Shown here: one piece after another, positions 36,364 to 45,593 of the stretch
Numbering within the stretch: position 1 is the first letter of the stretch
Layout: every line of letters begins with the position of its first letter
Origin: DATJCV01 sp963707665
Lineage (GTDB): Bacteria; Pseudomonadota; Gammaproteobacteria; Burkholderiales; Burkholderiaceae_D
Direction of reading: 5' to 3'
NCBI GenBank assembly: GCA_963707665.1
Contig: CAVPQU010000018.1
Span: 62,001 to 126,000 of the forward strand
DNA: 64,000 bases
The notes under the pieces: generated by a model
Database searches by the model: none
Told to the model about the DNA's origin: nothing
Seen by the model: the letters and a program-made list of their open reading frames with translations, nothing else
Translations under genes and position numbers: made by a program

Positions 36364-37746
36364 ATGAAAATAACTATTATTGGCACCGGTTACGTCGGTC
36401 TCGTGACTGGCGCGTGCCTGGCCGAGCTTGGCAACCACGTCTTTTGCCTCGATCTTGATCAGACCAAAATCGACCTCTTGAACAGTGGAGGCATCCCGAT
36501 CCATGAGCCGGGCTTGGGGGAAATCGTTGAGCGCAATCGGGCCGCCGGCCGGCTCGAGTTTTCCACGGACGTGGCCGCCAGCGTGGCACACGGCGAAATC
36601 CAGTTCATCGCGGTCGGCACGCCACCGGATGAGGATGGCTCGGCCGACCTGCAATATGTACTGGCGGCAGCACGCAATATCGGTCGTCACATGACGCAAT
36701 TCACGGTGATCGTCGACAAATCGACGGTGCCGGTCGGTACCGCCGATAAGGTGCGCGCGGCGATCCAGGCTGAATTGGGTGCGCGTGGCGTGCAGCATGC
36801 GGCGACGCCGTTTTCAGTGGTTTCCAATCCGGAATTCCTGAAGGAAGGGGCGGCGGTGGAAGACTTCATGCGACCCGACCGCATCGTCATCGGCTGCGAT
36901 TCGACTGCCGAAGGCCAGCAGGCGCGGGCGCTGATGACGCAGCTCTATACGCCATTCAATCGTAACCACGAGCGCACCTTCTGGATGGACGTGCGCTCGG
37001 CGGAGTTCACGAAATATGCGGCGAATGCCATGCTGGCTACCCGTATTTCATTCATGAATGAGTTGGCCAATCTGGCTGACCAGGTGGGCGTCGATATCGA
37101 AGCGGTACGGCACGGCATCGGTTCCGATCCGCGCATCGGGCGCAGTTTTCTGTATGCGGGTTGTGGCTATGGCGGTTCATGCTTCCCGAAGGACGTGCAG
37201 GCGCTGGCGCGCACCGCGCGCGACCATGGCCAGGATTTGCTGATTTTGCATGCGGTGGAGGCTGTCAACGATCGGCAGAAACATATCCTCGGCAAGAAAA
37301 TCGTTGCGCGTTTCGGACAAGACTTGGCGGGGCGGCATTTTGCGCTATGGGGGCTGGCTTTCAAGCCGAATACGGACGATATGCGGGAGGCCTCCTCGCG
37401 CGTATTGTTGCTCGAATTGATCGAACGCGGTGCGACGGTCGCGGTGTACGACCCGGTGGCGATGACGGAGGCGAGGCGGGTGTTGGCGCTCGATCTGGCC
37501 GGTTCTGCTTCGGCGCTGGCGCGGATTCGATTCGCCGACAGCCCGATGGATGCTTTGCAGGACGCTGATGCGCTGGCTATCGTGACCGAATGGAAAGCCT
37601 TCCGCAGTCCGGACTTCGACCAGGTGCGGGCGCGCCTGAAAGCGCCGGTTATTTTTGATGGGCGCAATCTGTTCGCGCCGGAGGTGATGGCGCATGCCGG
37701 TTTCGAGTATCACGGCATCGGGCGTTCGGTGCTGACGCGCACATGA
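36364..37746 (+). CDS. ugd: UDP-glucose 6-dehydrogenase
   Basis: Ugd oxidises UDP-glucose to UDP-glucuronate for polysaccharides and LPS modification. The 460-residue protein starts MKITIIGTGYVGLVTGACLAELG (NAD site), and has IVDKSTVPVGTAD, SNPEFLKEGAAVEDFMRPDRIVIG and the catalytic cysteine in GYGGSCFPKDVQAL. The C-terminal segment is LWGLAFKPNTDDMREASSRVLL. Its stop overlaps the start of the heptose kinase gene as ATGA. Confidence 0.95.
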   Translation: MKITIIGTGYVGLVTGACLAELGNHVFCLDLDQTKIDLLNSGGIPIHEPGLGEIVERNRAAGRLEFSTDVAASVAHGEIQFIAVGTPPDEDGSADLQYVLAAARNIGRHMTQFTVIVDKSTVPVGTADKVRAAIQAELGARGVQHAATPFSVVSNPEFLKEGAAVEDFMRPDRIVIGCDSTAEGQQARALMTQLYTPFNRNHERTFWMDVRSAEFTKYAANAMLATRISFMNELANLADQVGVDIEAVRHGIGSDPRIGRSFLYAGCGYGGSCFPKDVQALARTARDHGQDLLILHAVEAVNDRQKHILGKKIVARFGQDLAGRHFALWGLAFKPNTDDMREASSRVLLLELIERGATVAVYDPVAMTEARRVLALDLAGSASALARIRFADSPMDALQDADALAIVTEWKAFRSPDFDQVRARLKAPVIFDGRNLFAPEVMAHAGFEYHGIGRSVLTRT

Positions 37747-38681
37747 GGCCGCCGATTCCCGGCTGCGCTGGAGCACGCACGCATCCTGGTGGCGGGCGAT
37801 GTGATGCTGGATCGGTACTGGTTTGGCGCAGTCAATCGCATTTCGCCAGAGGCGCCGGTACCGGTGGTACGAGTCGAGAAGCGTGAAGAGCGGCTCGGGG
37901 GCGCCGCCAACGTTGCACGCAATGTCGCGGCTCTGGGCGTGCAAACCGGTCTGCTCGGCATTGTCGGCGCGGACGAAGCCGGGGATGCGGTGGACGGTCT
38001 GTTGTCCGGCTCGAAGATTCGTAGCCATCTGCAACGCGACGCTAGCCGTGTCGACCATCATCAAATTGCGCGTCATTGGGCGGCAACAGCAGTTGCTGCG
38101 GATCGATTTTGAAGACGCGCCAGGCAGCGTGGTGCTAGCGCGACAAATTGACTCAGTTCAATGCATTGTTGCCGCAATACGATCTGGTCGTCTTGTCGGA
38201 TTACGCCAAGGGGAGCTTGGCCAATGCGGCGGAAATGATTGCTGCGGCGAGAAAGGCCGGCATCCGGATACTGGTGGATCCGAAAGGCGAGGATTTCTCG
38301 ATCTACGCCGGCGCCTCGATCCTGACGCCAAACAGAGGCGAACTGAAACAGGCGGTCGGTAGCTGGAGAAGCGAGGCGGACCTGACCGCCAAGGCGCAGC
38401 AATTGCGCCAGTCGCTCGGGCTGGAGGCACTGTTGCTGACGCGCTCGGAGGAAGGCATGTCGCTGTATACCGCAGAGGATGTGTTACATATCCCGGCCAT
38501 GGCGCGCGAAGTGTATGACGTTTCCGGCGCGGGCGACACCGTGATCGCCACGCTGGCGGTGATGCTGGCTGCCGGTATGGAACTGGCGGATGCGGTGGCC
38601 TTGGCCAACCGCGCCGGCGGCATTGTGGTGGGCAAACTGGGTGCCTCGGTCGTCAGCAGGGAAGAATTGTTTATTGGATAA
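37743..38681 (+). CDS. rfaE1: D-glycero-beta-D-manno-heptose-7-phosphate kinase, three frameshifts in this sequence
   Basis: The kinase half of heptose synthesis (HldE N-terminal/RfaE1), a PfkB-family sugar kinase of about 311 residues when reconstructed. Segments in order: ALEHARILVAGDVMLDRYWFG, RLGGAANVARNVAALG, IIKLRVIGRQQQLLRIDFE, LPQYDLVVLSDYAKG, RILVDPKGEDFSIY, LTPNRGEL and the catalytic VYDVSGAGDTVIATLAVMLA. Breaks lie at about 37761 (extra G), 38044 (one extra base) and 38145-38147 (extra A). No adenylyltransferase domain is attached. Three independent breaks in one short gene suggest local low sequence quality. Confidence 0.83.
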
Positions 38682-38793
38682 ATCCGAACTACACTGGCTC
38701 GGTTCCACTGCACGGTGGACCACGCGTTCATGCGAATAAGCGCATTCACCCTGCGCTTCCCCTGCAAAGATGGTTAATCGATCGGAGAGCCTC

Positions 38794-39186
38794 ATGTTGA
38801 GAAAACTGTTGCTAGCGATTGTTGCGTTGGTTGTCACGATGGGATTTGCGTTCGCTCAGGTGGATGCCAACAAGGCAGATCAAGCTGCCCTGGACGGCCT
38901 CAAGGGCATTGGCCCTGCCATGTCGAAAAGTATTATCGACGAGCGCAAGAAGGGTGGTGATTTCAAGGATTGGGCCGACTTTGCAAGGCGCGTCAAAGGA
39001 GTCGGCGATAAAAATTCAACTAATTTGTCCCAGGCTGGCTTGACCATCAACGGTCAATCCAAGCCGAATTCACCAGCGGCGGCCAAGGCGGATATGAAAA
39101 AATCCGGCTCTGAACCAAAAGCTGCCACGTCAGGCATGGACAAGGCGAAGAAAGCCGATGCAGCCAAGACCGAGCCGAAGAAATAA
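38794..39186 (+). CDS. ComEA-like helix-hairpin-helix DNA-binding protein
   Basis: A 130-residue exported protein: signal peptide 1-21 (cleavage after AFA), then a tandem helix-hairpin-helix domain (VDANKADQAALDGLKGIGPAMSKSIIDERKKGGDFKDWADFARRVKGVG) and a lysine/alanine-rich tail. Such periplasmic HhH proteins bind double-stranded DNA, and ComEA relatives take part in DNA uptake. ATG 38794 follows GGAG. The rest of the uptake machinery is not in the window. Confidence 0.85.
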   Translation: MLRKLLLAIVALVVTMGFAFAQVDANKADQAALDGLKGIGPAMSKSIIDERKKGGDFKDWADFARRVKGVGDKNSTNLSQAGLTINGQSKPNSPAAAKADMKKSGSEPKAATSGMDKAKKADAAKTEPKK

Positions 39187-39205
39187 TCACGCTTTTCACC
39201 GGCCC

Positions 39206-39230
39206 AGCCCCGTGCTTACGGGGCTTTTTT
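39206..39230 (+). terminator. Terminator after the ComEA-like gene
   Basis: A perfect seven-base stem AGCCCCG/CGGGGCT with loop TGCTTA is followed by a T run, 20 bases after the stop. Confidence 0.85.
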
Positions 39231-39315
39231 ATTGGCGTGTGCCTCGGACCCACGTCATACGCCTGCTGGCGTCTCGGATTAGAATAGTCGTTTTGTAATC
39301 GGACACAGTGTCACT

Positions 39316-40218
39316 ATGCGCTACATGACTATCGAAGATACCATCGGCAATACGCCGCTGGTGCAACTCAAACACATCGTTGGCGAGGCGGGTGCGGCGC
39401 GCAACAACATCATCCTGGCCAAAATGGAAGGGAACAATCCGGCCGGTTCGGTCAAGGATCGGCCGGCGCTGGCGATGATCAAGGGCGCCGAAGAACGCGG
39501 CGAGATCAAGCCTGGCGATACCTTGATTGAAGCCACCAGCGGTAATACCGGCATTGCGCTGGCCATGGCAGCGGCGGTGCGCGGCTACAAGATGGTTTTG
39601 CTGATGCCGGAAAATCTGAGCGCGGAACGGCGCCAGAGCATGGTTGCCTATGGCGCCAAGATTATCCTGACGCCGAAGACAGGCGGCATGGAATATGCGC
39701 GCGACCTGGCTGAAAAAATGCAAAAAGACGGAGACGGCAGAATCCTCGACCAGTTTGCCAATCCCGATAACTCGCGCGCGCATTATGAAACCACCGGCCC
39801 GGAGATCTGGCGCGACACGGATGGCACGATCACCCATTTCGTCAGTGCCATGGGCACCACCGGCACCATCATGGGCGTTTCGCGCTATCTGAAGGAGCGC
39901 AATCCGGAGATTCGGATCATCGGCGCCGAGCCGTCGGAAGGGTCGCAGATTCCTGGCATTCGCAAATGGCCGGAAGCCTATTTGCCGAAGATTTACGAAA
40001 AACAGCGGGTCGATCAACTGGAAACGGTGAGCCAGGCCGACGCTGAACACATGGCGCGTCGGCTGGCCGCGGAAGAGGGAATTTTTGGTGGGATTTCCGC
40101 GGCAGGTGCATGTTGCGTCGCGCTGCGCGTGGCGCAAACGGTTGAAAACGCAACGATCGTGTTTGTGGTCTGCGACCGCGGCGATCGATACCTGTCAACC
40201 GGGATTTTTCCTGCCTGA
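39316..40218 (+). CDS. cysM: Cysteine synthase B
   Basis: CysM makes cysteine from O-acetylserine and sulfide or thiosulfate. The 300-residue fold-type II PLP protein has IGNTPLVQLKHI, the PLP lysine in NPAGSVKDRPALAMI, the substrate loop EATSGNTGIALAMAAA, and the CysM-type ending with GGISAAGACCVALR and CDRGDRYLSTGIF. It closes the long plus-strand array that starts with gyrA. Confidence 0.95.
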   Translation: MRYMTIEDTIGNTPLVQLKHIVGEAGAARNNIILAKMEGNNPAGSVKDRPALAMIKGAEERGEIKPGDTLIEATSGNTGIALAMAAAVRGYKMVLLMPENLSAERRQSMVAYGAKIILTPKTGGMEYARDLAEKMQKDGDGRILDQFANPDNSRAHYETTGPEIWRDTDGTITHFVSAMGTTGTIMGVSRYLKERNPEIRIIGAEPSEGSQIPGIRKWPEAYLPKIYEKQRVDQLETVSQADAEHMARRLAAEEGIFGGISAAGACCVALRVAQTVENATIVFVVCDRGDRYLSTGIFPA

Positions 40219-40237
40219 GCAGGAACCTGAGCCGCGT

Positions 40238-40573
40238 TTATTGCTGAGGCTTGGCCTCGGCTGGTTTCGGCTTGAACTGCTTGTCGCTGATACGGAATTT
40301 TTCGCGGCGATCGCCCATCAAGATGCGCAAGTCGCGGATGCTCAAGTCGCTCACTTCATGCATTCTGATCAGCAGCGAGGCGCCTACCGGCAAGCGGCGA
40401 TGACGGATTTTGCTGATCACGGGTGGCGCGACTTCAAGGGCACGCGACAACGCGGCATCGTTTTTCAGGCCGAGTTTTTCGATTAGCGAGTCCAGAAGAT
40501 GGTTCGGATCGTAAGCAACCTGGTCTTCCAGTTTGTTACTCGTGGCTGGGGTGTCGTTTGGGGTCGTATTCAT
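40238..40573 (-). CDS. Small XRE/CI-like helix-turn-helix protein
   Basis: A 111-residue protein with a predicted helix-turn-helix in LIEKLGLKNDAALSRALEVAPPVISKIRHRRLPVGASLLIRMHEVSDLSIRDLRILMG, resembling Cro/CI-type repressors. The tail is lysine/proline-rich. ATG 40573 is preferred over a TTG at 40612, though neither has a good ribosome site. It lies alone, with an AT-rich upstream region holding a 16-bp palindrome at 40673. Its targets are unknown. Confidence 0.7.
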   Translation of the reverse strand: MNTTPNDTPATSNKLEDQVAYDPNHLLDSLIEKLGLKNDAALSRALEVAPPVISKIRHRRLPVGASLLIRMHEVSDLSIRDLRILMGDRREKFRISDKQFKPKPAEAKPQQ

Positions 40574-40970
40574 GATGGTTGTAAATTTGTCATAGGAATG
40601 TTGATTTGGCAAAATACGGAGAATTCAGTTCATATTGTCGATCTTAGAACGCATTTCTTTCAAAAAAGTTGCAATCTGTAATCAGATTATATAAAAAAAA
40701 CAAACTTAATGTTGATTTTTTGCAATAAATCGAAGGCATTTCAAAGGCTTTCCATCTCACGATCCGTTGTTCAAGTTAAATTGGATGGTGGTTGTAGCAA
40801 TAGGTTGCAAATATTCAATTCGATTTGAATTGATGCGTGCGCCGCGTACGCATTCGGCAAGGCTTGGTGATGCCAAAAAAACGATCTATCATCTAGCAAA
40901 AACACTCAATTGCATCTAAAAAACAATATTTTCGCACAAAAACGAATGCGGGATGTGGCTCGTTCTGCTG
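40574..40970. other. AT-rich intergenic region with a 16-bp palindrome
   Basis: About 400 bases are markedly richer in A and T than their surroundings and hold no convincing gene. AATCTG-TAAT-CAGATT at 40673-40688 is a perfect inverted repeat and a possible operator for the adjacent HTH gene. The region should also carry that gene's promoter. Confidence 0.5.
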
Positions 40971-41591
40971 CTATGATTTGAACGTGCCGGGGGATGAGTC
41001 GGAGTCCGTGTCGATCGCGGTGTCTTGCGGTGCTGAAAATCCGTGGCGATGCAGCGCCTCGTGGCCAAGCGCACGCAGCGTCGCGATGTTTTTTTCGAAA
41101 ATGTCGGCGGCGTCGGGAAAAGATGCGACTGCGCGCGCGACGCTTTCTTCGCGCAGCAGGTGCAGCATCGGATACGGTGCCCGATTGGTGTAGTTGTCCA
41201 GATCGTCGGGCCGGCTTCCGGCGAACTGGTAATGCGGGTGAAAACTGGCGATCTGGATTTCGCCGGCGAGCCCCAACTGGTCCAGCGCGGCATCCGCCAG
41301 GTCGAGAAAATCGTTGTAATCGAGAAAGTCGCCCAGCACTTGCGGATGGATCAAGAGCGTGGTGTCGATGAGGGCGGGGTCGGCTGCGGCCAGCGTCTGC
41401 AATTCTTCCACCAAAACCGGCAGCAAGGCGTCGACGCTGTCGGCGGCGCTAACGCGGTAGCGAATCTGGTCCTTGACGTGCACCGCCTTGGCGAAGGGGC
41501 AGAGGTTGAGGCCGATCACCGCCTGCTCCAGCCAGCGGCGGGTGGCGGCAATCACGTGTTCGCTGCTTGGTGCAGAAGCGGGGTTGGGCAT
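40971..41591 (-). CDS. DUF1415 domain-containing protein
   Basis: A 206-residue cytoplasmic protein of the uncharacterised DUF1415 family. The signature is VIAATRRWLEQAVIGLNLCPFAKAVHVKDQIRYRVS (residues about 13-48), then TLLIHPQVLGDFLDYNDFLDLAD, IASFHPHYQFAG and NRAPYPMLHLLREESVARA. A conserved cysteine and histidines suggest metal or redox chemistry, but nothing is proven. It stands alone between an HTH gene and the divergent yaeQ. Confidence 0.85.
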   Translation of the reverse strand: MPNPASAPSSEHVIAATRRWLEQAVIGLNLCPFAKAVHVKDQIRYRVSAADSVDALLPVLVEELQTLAAADPALIDTTLLIHPQVLGDFLDYNDFLDLADAALDQLGLAGEIQIASFHPHYQFAGSRPDDLDNYTNRAPYPMLHLLREESVARAVASFPDAADIFEKNIATLRALGHEALHRHGFSAPQDTAIDTDSDSSPGTFKS

Positions 41592-41743
41592 AAGCTCGCA
41601 GGGTTCCGGTTAGATGGCTAGTCGTTGCTATATGCGATGGCTTGGCGCAAATGCAAGGGCGCCGGCAACGGCAGCGGTCGTCGCCGCGAAACTTTGCTAT
41701 CCTTCGGCCCCGCACTTTTACCCCTCTCACCAACACACTGCTC

Positions 41744-42298
41744 ATGGCTCTCAAGGCAACCATTTTCAAGGTAGACCTGCAGGTCGCCGACATGGATCGG
41801 CATTATTACCAGGAACATGCGCTGACCATCGCCCGTCATCCGTCGGAAACCGATGAGCGCATGATGGTGCGCCTGCTGGCCTTCGCCCGCCATGCGGATG
41901 CCGCGCTGGCGTTCGGCAAGGGCTTGTCGGATGTGGCGGAACCCGACTTGTGGCGACGCGATCTGACCGGCGCGGTAGAACTCTGGATCGAGGTTGGCCA
42001 GCCGGACGAGAAGCGCATCCTGAAAGCCTGTGGCCGTGCCGCGCAAGTCGTGGTGCTGTGCTATGGCAGCACCAGCGCGCTATGGTGGGGCCAGGTCGGA
42101 CCAAAAGTGGAGCGCGCCCGCAACCTGACGGTACTGGCGCTGGCGGCGCCGGTGGCGCAACAGTTGGCGCGACTGGCGCAGCGCACGATGCAGTTGCAAT
42201 GCACGATCGAGGACGGGCAGATCTGGATGCGCACCGAGCGCGAGGCGGTGCAGGTGGATCTGACGGTGCTGCAAGGAAGCGCTTCCCGGAGTCGTTAG
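41744..42298 (+). CDS. yaeQ: YaeQ family protein
   Basis: A 184-residue protein of the YaeQ family, which has a PD-(D/E)XK nuclease-like fold without known substrate. Family segments are MALKATIFKVDLQVADMDRHYYQEHALTIARHPSETDERMMVRLLAFA, LTGAVELWIEVGQPDEKRILKACGRA, and QLQCTIEDGQIWM. ATG 41744 is the conserved start; the longer upstream frame is not conserved in character. A dispersed repeat starts 20 bases after its stop. Confidence 0.9.
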   Translation: MALKATIFKVDLQVADMDRHYYQEHALTIARHPSETDERMMVRLLAFARHADAALAFGKGLSDVAEPDLWRRDLTGAVELWIEVGQPDEKRILKACGRAAQVVVLCYGSTSALWWGQVGPKVERARNLTVLALAAPVAQQLARLAQRTMQLQCTIEDGQIWMRTEREAVQVDLTVLQGSASRSR

Positions 42299-42318
42299 AA
42301 AGTAATCAGTCTGATACG

Positions 42319-42378
42319 GGAGTATGTTGTAAATACTGCCATTTTACGCCCGTATTTCGCTATAGACATTGGGAGTAT
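42319..42378 (+). repeat. Paired-GGAGTAT intergenic repeat, copy F
   Basis: Boxes start at 42319 and 42372, a 53-bp pitch. The core has TGCCATTTTACGCCCGTATT. Over the first 35 bases, counted from the G before the left box, it matches copy G at 32 positions. It lies between the convergent yaeQ and mltB genes. Confidence 0.8.
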
Positions 42379-42406
42379 ATGCCTATGCGCCAAGCGCCAT
42401 GCCACT

Positions 42407-43512
42407 TCAGTGGTTACGAATGGCGCGAATGGCGCGGCTCAGGTCGATCACCGACATCGCGTAGAAGTAGCTGCGGTTGTATTGTGTGATGACAAAGAAA
42501 TTATCGGCGCCGAGCCAGTATTCGGTCGGCTGGTCGCCGTTTTGCAAGTCCACCAGGCCGTAGCGCATCTCCGGCAGCGGTTCGATGCCCGGGGTCACGC
42601 CGCCGGCCCGCAGCTGTTCGGGGCTGTAGCTGGCTTTCAAGCCCTGGCCGATAAACGATTCCCAGTCGCGCGGGCCGTCGGTCGCGACGCTGGCCGGAAA
42701 GACCAGCGGCGCGCCGGGCTGCCAGCCATGTTGCGCCAGGAAATTGGCGATGCTGCCGATCGCGTCGGCCGGTGAATTGCGCAGGTCTATGCGGCCGTCG
42801 CCATCGAAATCGATCGCGTACTTGAGGATGCTGCCCGGCATGAATTGCGGCCAGCCGACCGCGCCAGCATAGGAGCCGAGCAGCGAAAACGGGTCGATGC
42901 CAGCTTGTCGCGCGAACAGCAGCGTATTTTCCAGTTCGCCCTGGAAGTAGGCCATGCGCGTTACGCGGTTCGGCGTGTCGGGGTAATCGAAGGCCAGCGT
43001 GGCGATTGCGTCCAGCACGCGGAAATTGCCGGTATGGCGGCCGTATATGGTTTCCACGCCAAGGATGGCGACGATGATTTCGGCCGGCACGCCGTATTGC
43101 GCCTCGGCTTGCGCCAGCTTGTCGGAATATTGATTCCAGAAGCGCACGCCGGCGTTGATGCGCACCGGCTCGACAAAGCGGGCGCGGTAGGCACGCCAGT
43201 CTTTCGGCCTGCTCGGCGGCGCCGGCTTGATCAGCTGAATCACCGTATCCAGGCGCTGCACTTTGCCGAACAGGCGCTGCAGTTCGACCGGCTCGAAGCC
43301 GTCGTGTTGTGCCATGCGTTCGATGAATTGCGCCACGTGCGGCCAGCGCGCGAGGTCGGCGAATTCACCGCCGGCTGGCATGCTCTTGCTTGCCGTCTGC
43401 GCCGGCGTGTGTTGTGGGCGACATTGCGGGCGTTCAGGCCGCTGCAGGCGGCGAGCGCGGCGCACAGCGCGACCACGGCCAGTGGGCGGGTGCATGAATC
43501 AATCATTTTCAT
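42407..43512 (-). CDS. mltB: Membrane-bound lytic murein transglycosylase B, frameshifted in this sequence
   Basis: MltB cleaves the glycan strands of peptidoglycan. The reconstructed protein of about 368 residues has a lipoprotein signal (MKMIDSCTRPLAVVALCAALAACSG) and the MltB core, with catalytic glutamate in ILGVETIYGRHTGNFRVLDA, then GSYAGAVGWPQFMPGSILKYAIDFDGDGRIDL and ITQYNRSYFYAMSVIDL. The frame breaks in the GTGTGTT stretch at 43406-43413, consistent with one AC repeat unit too many. The start at 43512 overlaps the TgpA stop as ATGA. Confidence 0.87.
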
Positions 43513-45593
43513 CGGCATTGTGCGAGCAGGGCCTTGAGTCGGGACAGGATGGCGGTGCGCCTGGCGTCCTGGCGGCGGGCATGGGCGGCGGCATGACTGC
43601 CCGCGCCATAACGCAGGGTTTCAAACAGCTGCAGGAAGCGTATCGCGGCCAGCTTGCTGGCGGGCGACAACGGTGACTGCGCAGCCGCCAGGCGCTGGCC
43701 GTACGCGCGCGGCCCTTCGTGCATGGTGCGTGCCAAGCCGTGCCGTGCCATGCGCCGGGACAGCGCCGAGTATAGCGCATCGGCAGCGTCGATCCGGCGC
43801 CGGCGCAGCAGTGGCGGCAGCAGCATCAGGGCCAGCAGCGCGCCGGCCGCCAGCACCAGCAATTGGGACAGGGTGCGCCAGTCGGGGTCGGCAAAGCCGA
43901 GCGACTGCAGCAGGTCTTTCTGGGTATCGGCACTGTAGTTCAGTACCCACTGGTTCCAGGCATTGTTGACCGCATCCCAGTTGGCGCGCAGTTTTTGCCA
44001 GTGTGTCAGCCAGGAATGCGCGGTGCCGTCGAACTGCATCAGGCCGCCGATCAATTCTCCCAGCAGCGGGCGCGGCAGGGCGCCGGCCAGGTTGATCTCG
44101 ATGCGGCTGGGCGCCACCGCGGCAGTCGGATCGACCCGGGTCCAGCCGCGGCCATCGATCCAGACTTCCGCCCAGGCGTGGGCGTCCGATTGGCGCACCG
44201 TCAGGTAGCCGTCCACCGGGTTGAGCTCGCCGCCCTGATAGCCCGTCACCACCCGCGCCGGGATGTCGAGCGCGCGCATCAGCACCACGAAGGCGCCGGC
44301 GTAGTGCTCGCAAAAGCCGGCGCGGCTGGAAAACAGGAATTCATCGACGCTGTCGGCGCCCAGCAGCGGCGGGTTCAGCGTGTAGCGGAAGGGTTCGCTG
44401 CGGAAATAGTTCAATACCGCTTGCACCAGTTGCGCATCGTCGCCGTGCTGGCGGCGCAGATGCTGCGCGAATTCGAGCGTGCGCGGGTTGCGCCCGGGCG
44501 GCAATTGCAGCCAGGCTTGCAGCAGGAGCGGCGATTCGATCGGCTCCAGCTGGAAATCGGCATACGAGACGGCGTCATAGCGCACCCGCTGGCTGACCGG
44601 CCGCGCCACCAGCAGTTGGCGGTCGTTGCTGATGCGGGCTGGATTGCCAGCCAGCTGTGGCGCCGCCAGCGGCATTTCCAGCGCAAACAGCCAGCGCTGG
44701 CCGTGCGGCTCCAGCGTCACCTGATAACGCAGCGGCGCACCGTGCGAACGGAACAGCAGCGGCTGATCGACGTGCAGCAGCGGTTGCGATTCGCTCCAGC
44801 TGCGGCCGTCGTACTGCCCCAGTACCGGGCCACGCCAATAGCGCTGCGGCATGGCGGGCGGCGGATCGATGAAGCGGGCACGAAAGGCAATGTCGTCTGA
44901 TAGCGCGAGGCGCGAGATCGCACCCGGCTCCATCCGGTTCGACAAACCGCTGCGGCCGGCCTGGGCGTCGCCGGGCAAGCCCCACAGCGGCCCCGGGATG
45001 CGCGGGAACAGCATGAACAGCAGCAGCGCCAGCGGCGCCGCCATCGCCAACACGCTGGCACCCAGGCGCAGGCGGCGCGCCAGCGGCGGCACGCTGCCGG
45101 TGTATTGAAACGTGATCTGGGTGGTCAGGATGGCGATCAGCGCGGCCAGCATCCAGAGCGCAGTGACCATCGTCTGCGAATAGAAAAAATTGGTCAGCAG
45201 CAGGAACAACGCGAGGAACAGCACCACGAACAGGTCGCGCCGGGCACGCATTTCCAGCAGCTTGAAGGCCAGCAGCAGCACCAGCATGGCGACCCCGGCG
45301 TCGCGCCCGAGCAGCGTCTTGTAATGCGCGTACACGCCCAGCATGGCGAGCGCCGCCAGCGGCAGCAGCAGCCAGTGCGACGGCATGCGCTTGCCGTGCG
45401 CGGTGAGCCAGCCGCGCCACAGCAGCAGCAGCCCGCACAGCAGGCTGGTCCACCACGGCAGGTGGCTGCTGTGCGGTGCCAGCACCAGCAGGCAGGCGCA
45501 CAACAGCAGCAGGGTATCGGCCTTGTCGCGCGACAGCGGGCCGGATCGCAGCGGCGCTTGCAAGATGGCGCGCAGGTGGTTCGGCATTCTCAT
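43509..45593 (-). CDS. TgpA-type transglutaminase-domain membrane protein
   Basis: A 694-residue membrane protein. The first 190 residues hold six or seven membrane helices; the middle is a periplasmic transglutaminase-like domain with the catalytic triad in RAGFCEHYAGAFV (Cys), SDAHAWAEVW (His) and WTRVDPTAA (Asp). A further membrane helix (LLVLAAGALLALMLLPPLL) and a C-terminal DUF4129-like region follow. The Pseudomonas homologue TgpA is essential there. Four-base overlaps with DUF58 upstream and mltB downstream show tight coupling. It probably acts on the cell wall or envelope proteins. Confidence 0.88.
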   Translation of the reverse strand: MRMPNHLRAILQAPLRSGPLSRDKADTLLLLCACLLVLAPHSSHLPWWTSLLCGLLLLWRGWLTAHGKRMPSHWLLLPLAALAMLGVYAHYKTLLGRDAGVAMLVLLLAFKLLEMRARRDLFVVLFLALFLLLTNFFYSQTMVTALWMLAALIAILTTQITFQYTGSVPPLARRLRLGASVLAMAAPLALLLFMLFPRIPGPLWGLPGDAQAGRSGLSNRMEPGAISRLALSDDIAFRARFIDPPPAMPQRYWRGPVLGQYDGRSWSESQPLLHVDQPLLFRSHGAPLRYQVTLEPHGQRWLFALEMPLAAPQLAGNPARISNDRQLLVARPVSQRVRYDAVSYADFQLEPIESPLLLQAWLQLPPGRNPRTLEFAQHLRRQHGDDAQLVQAVLNYFRSEPFRYTLNPPLLGADSVDEFLFSSRAGFCEHYAGAFVVLMRALDIPARVVTGYQGGELNPVDGYLTVRQSDAHAWAEVWIDGRGWTRVDPTAAVAPSRIEINLAGALPRPLLGELIGGLMQFDGTAHSWLTHWQKLRANWDAVNNAWNQWVLNYSADTQKDLLQSLGFADPDWRTLSQLLVLAAGALLALMLLPPLLRRRRIDAADALYSALSRRMARHGLARTMHEGPRAYGQRLAAAQSPLSPASKLAAIRFLQLFETLRYGAGSHAAAHARRQDARRTAILSRLKALLAQCR

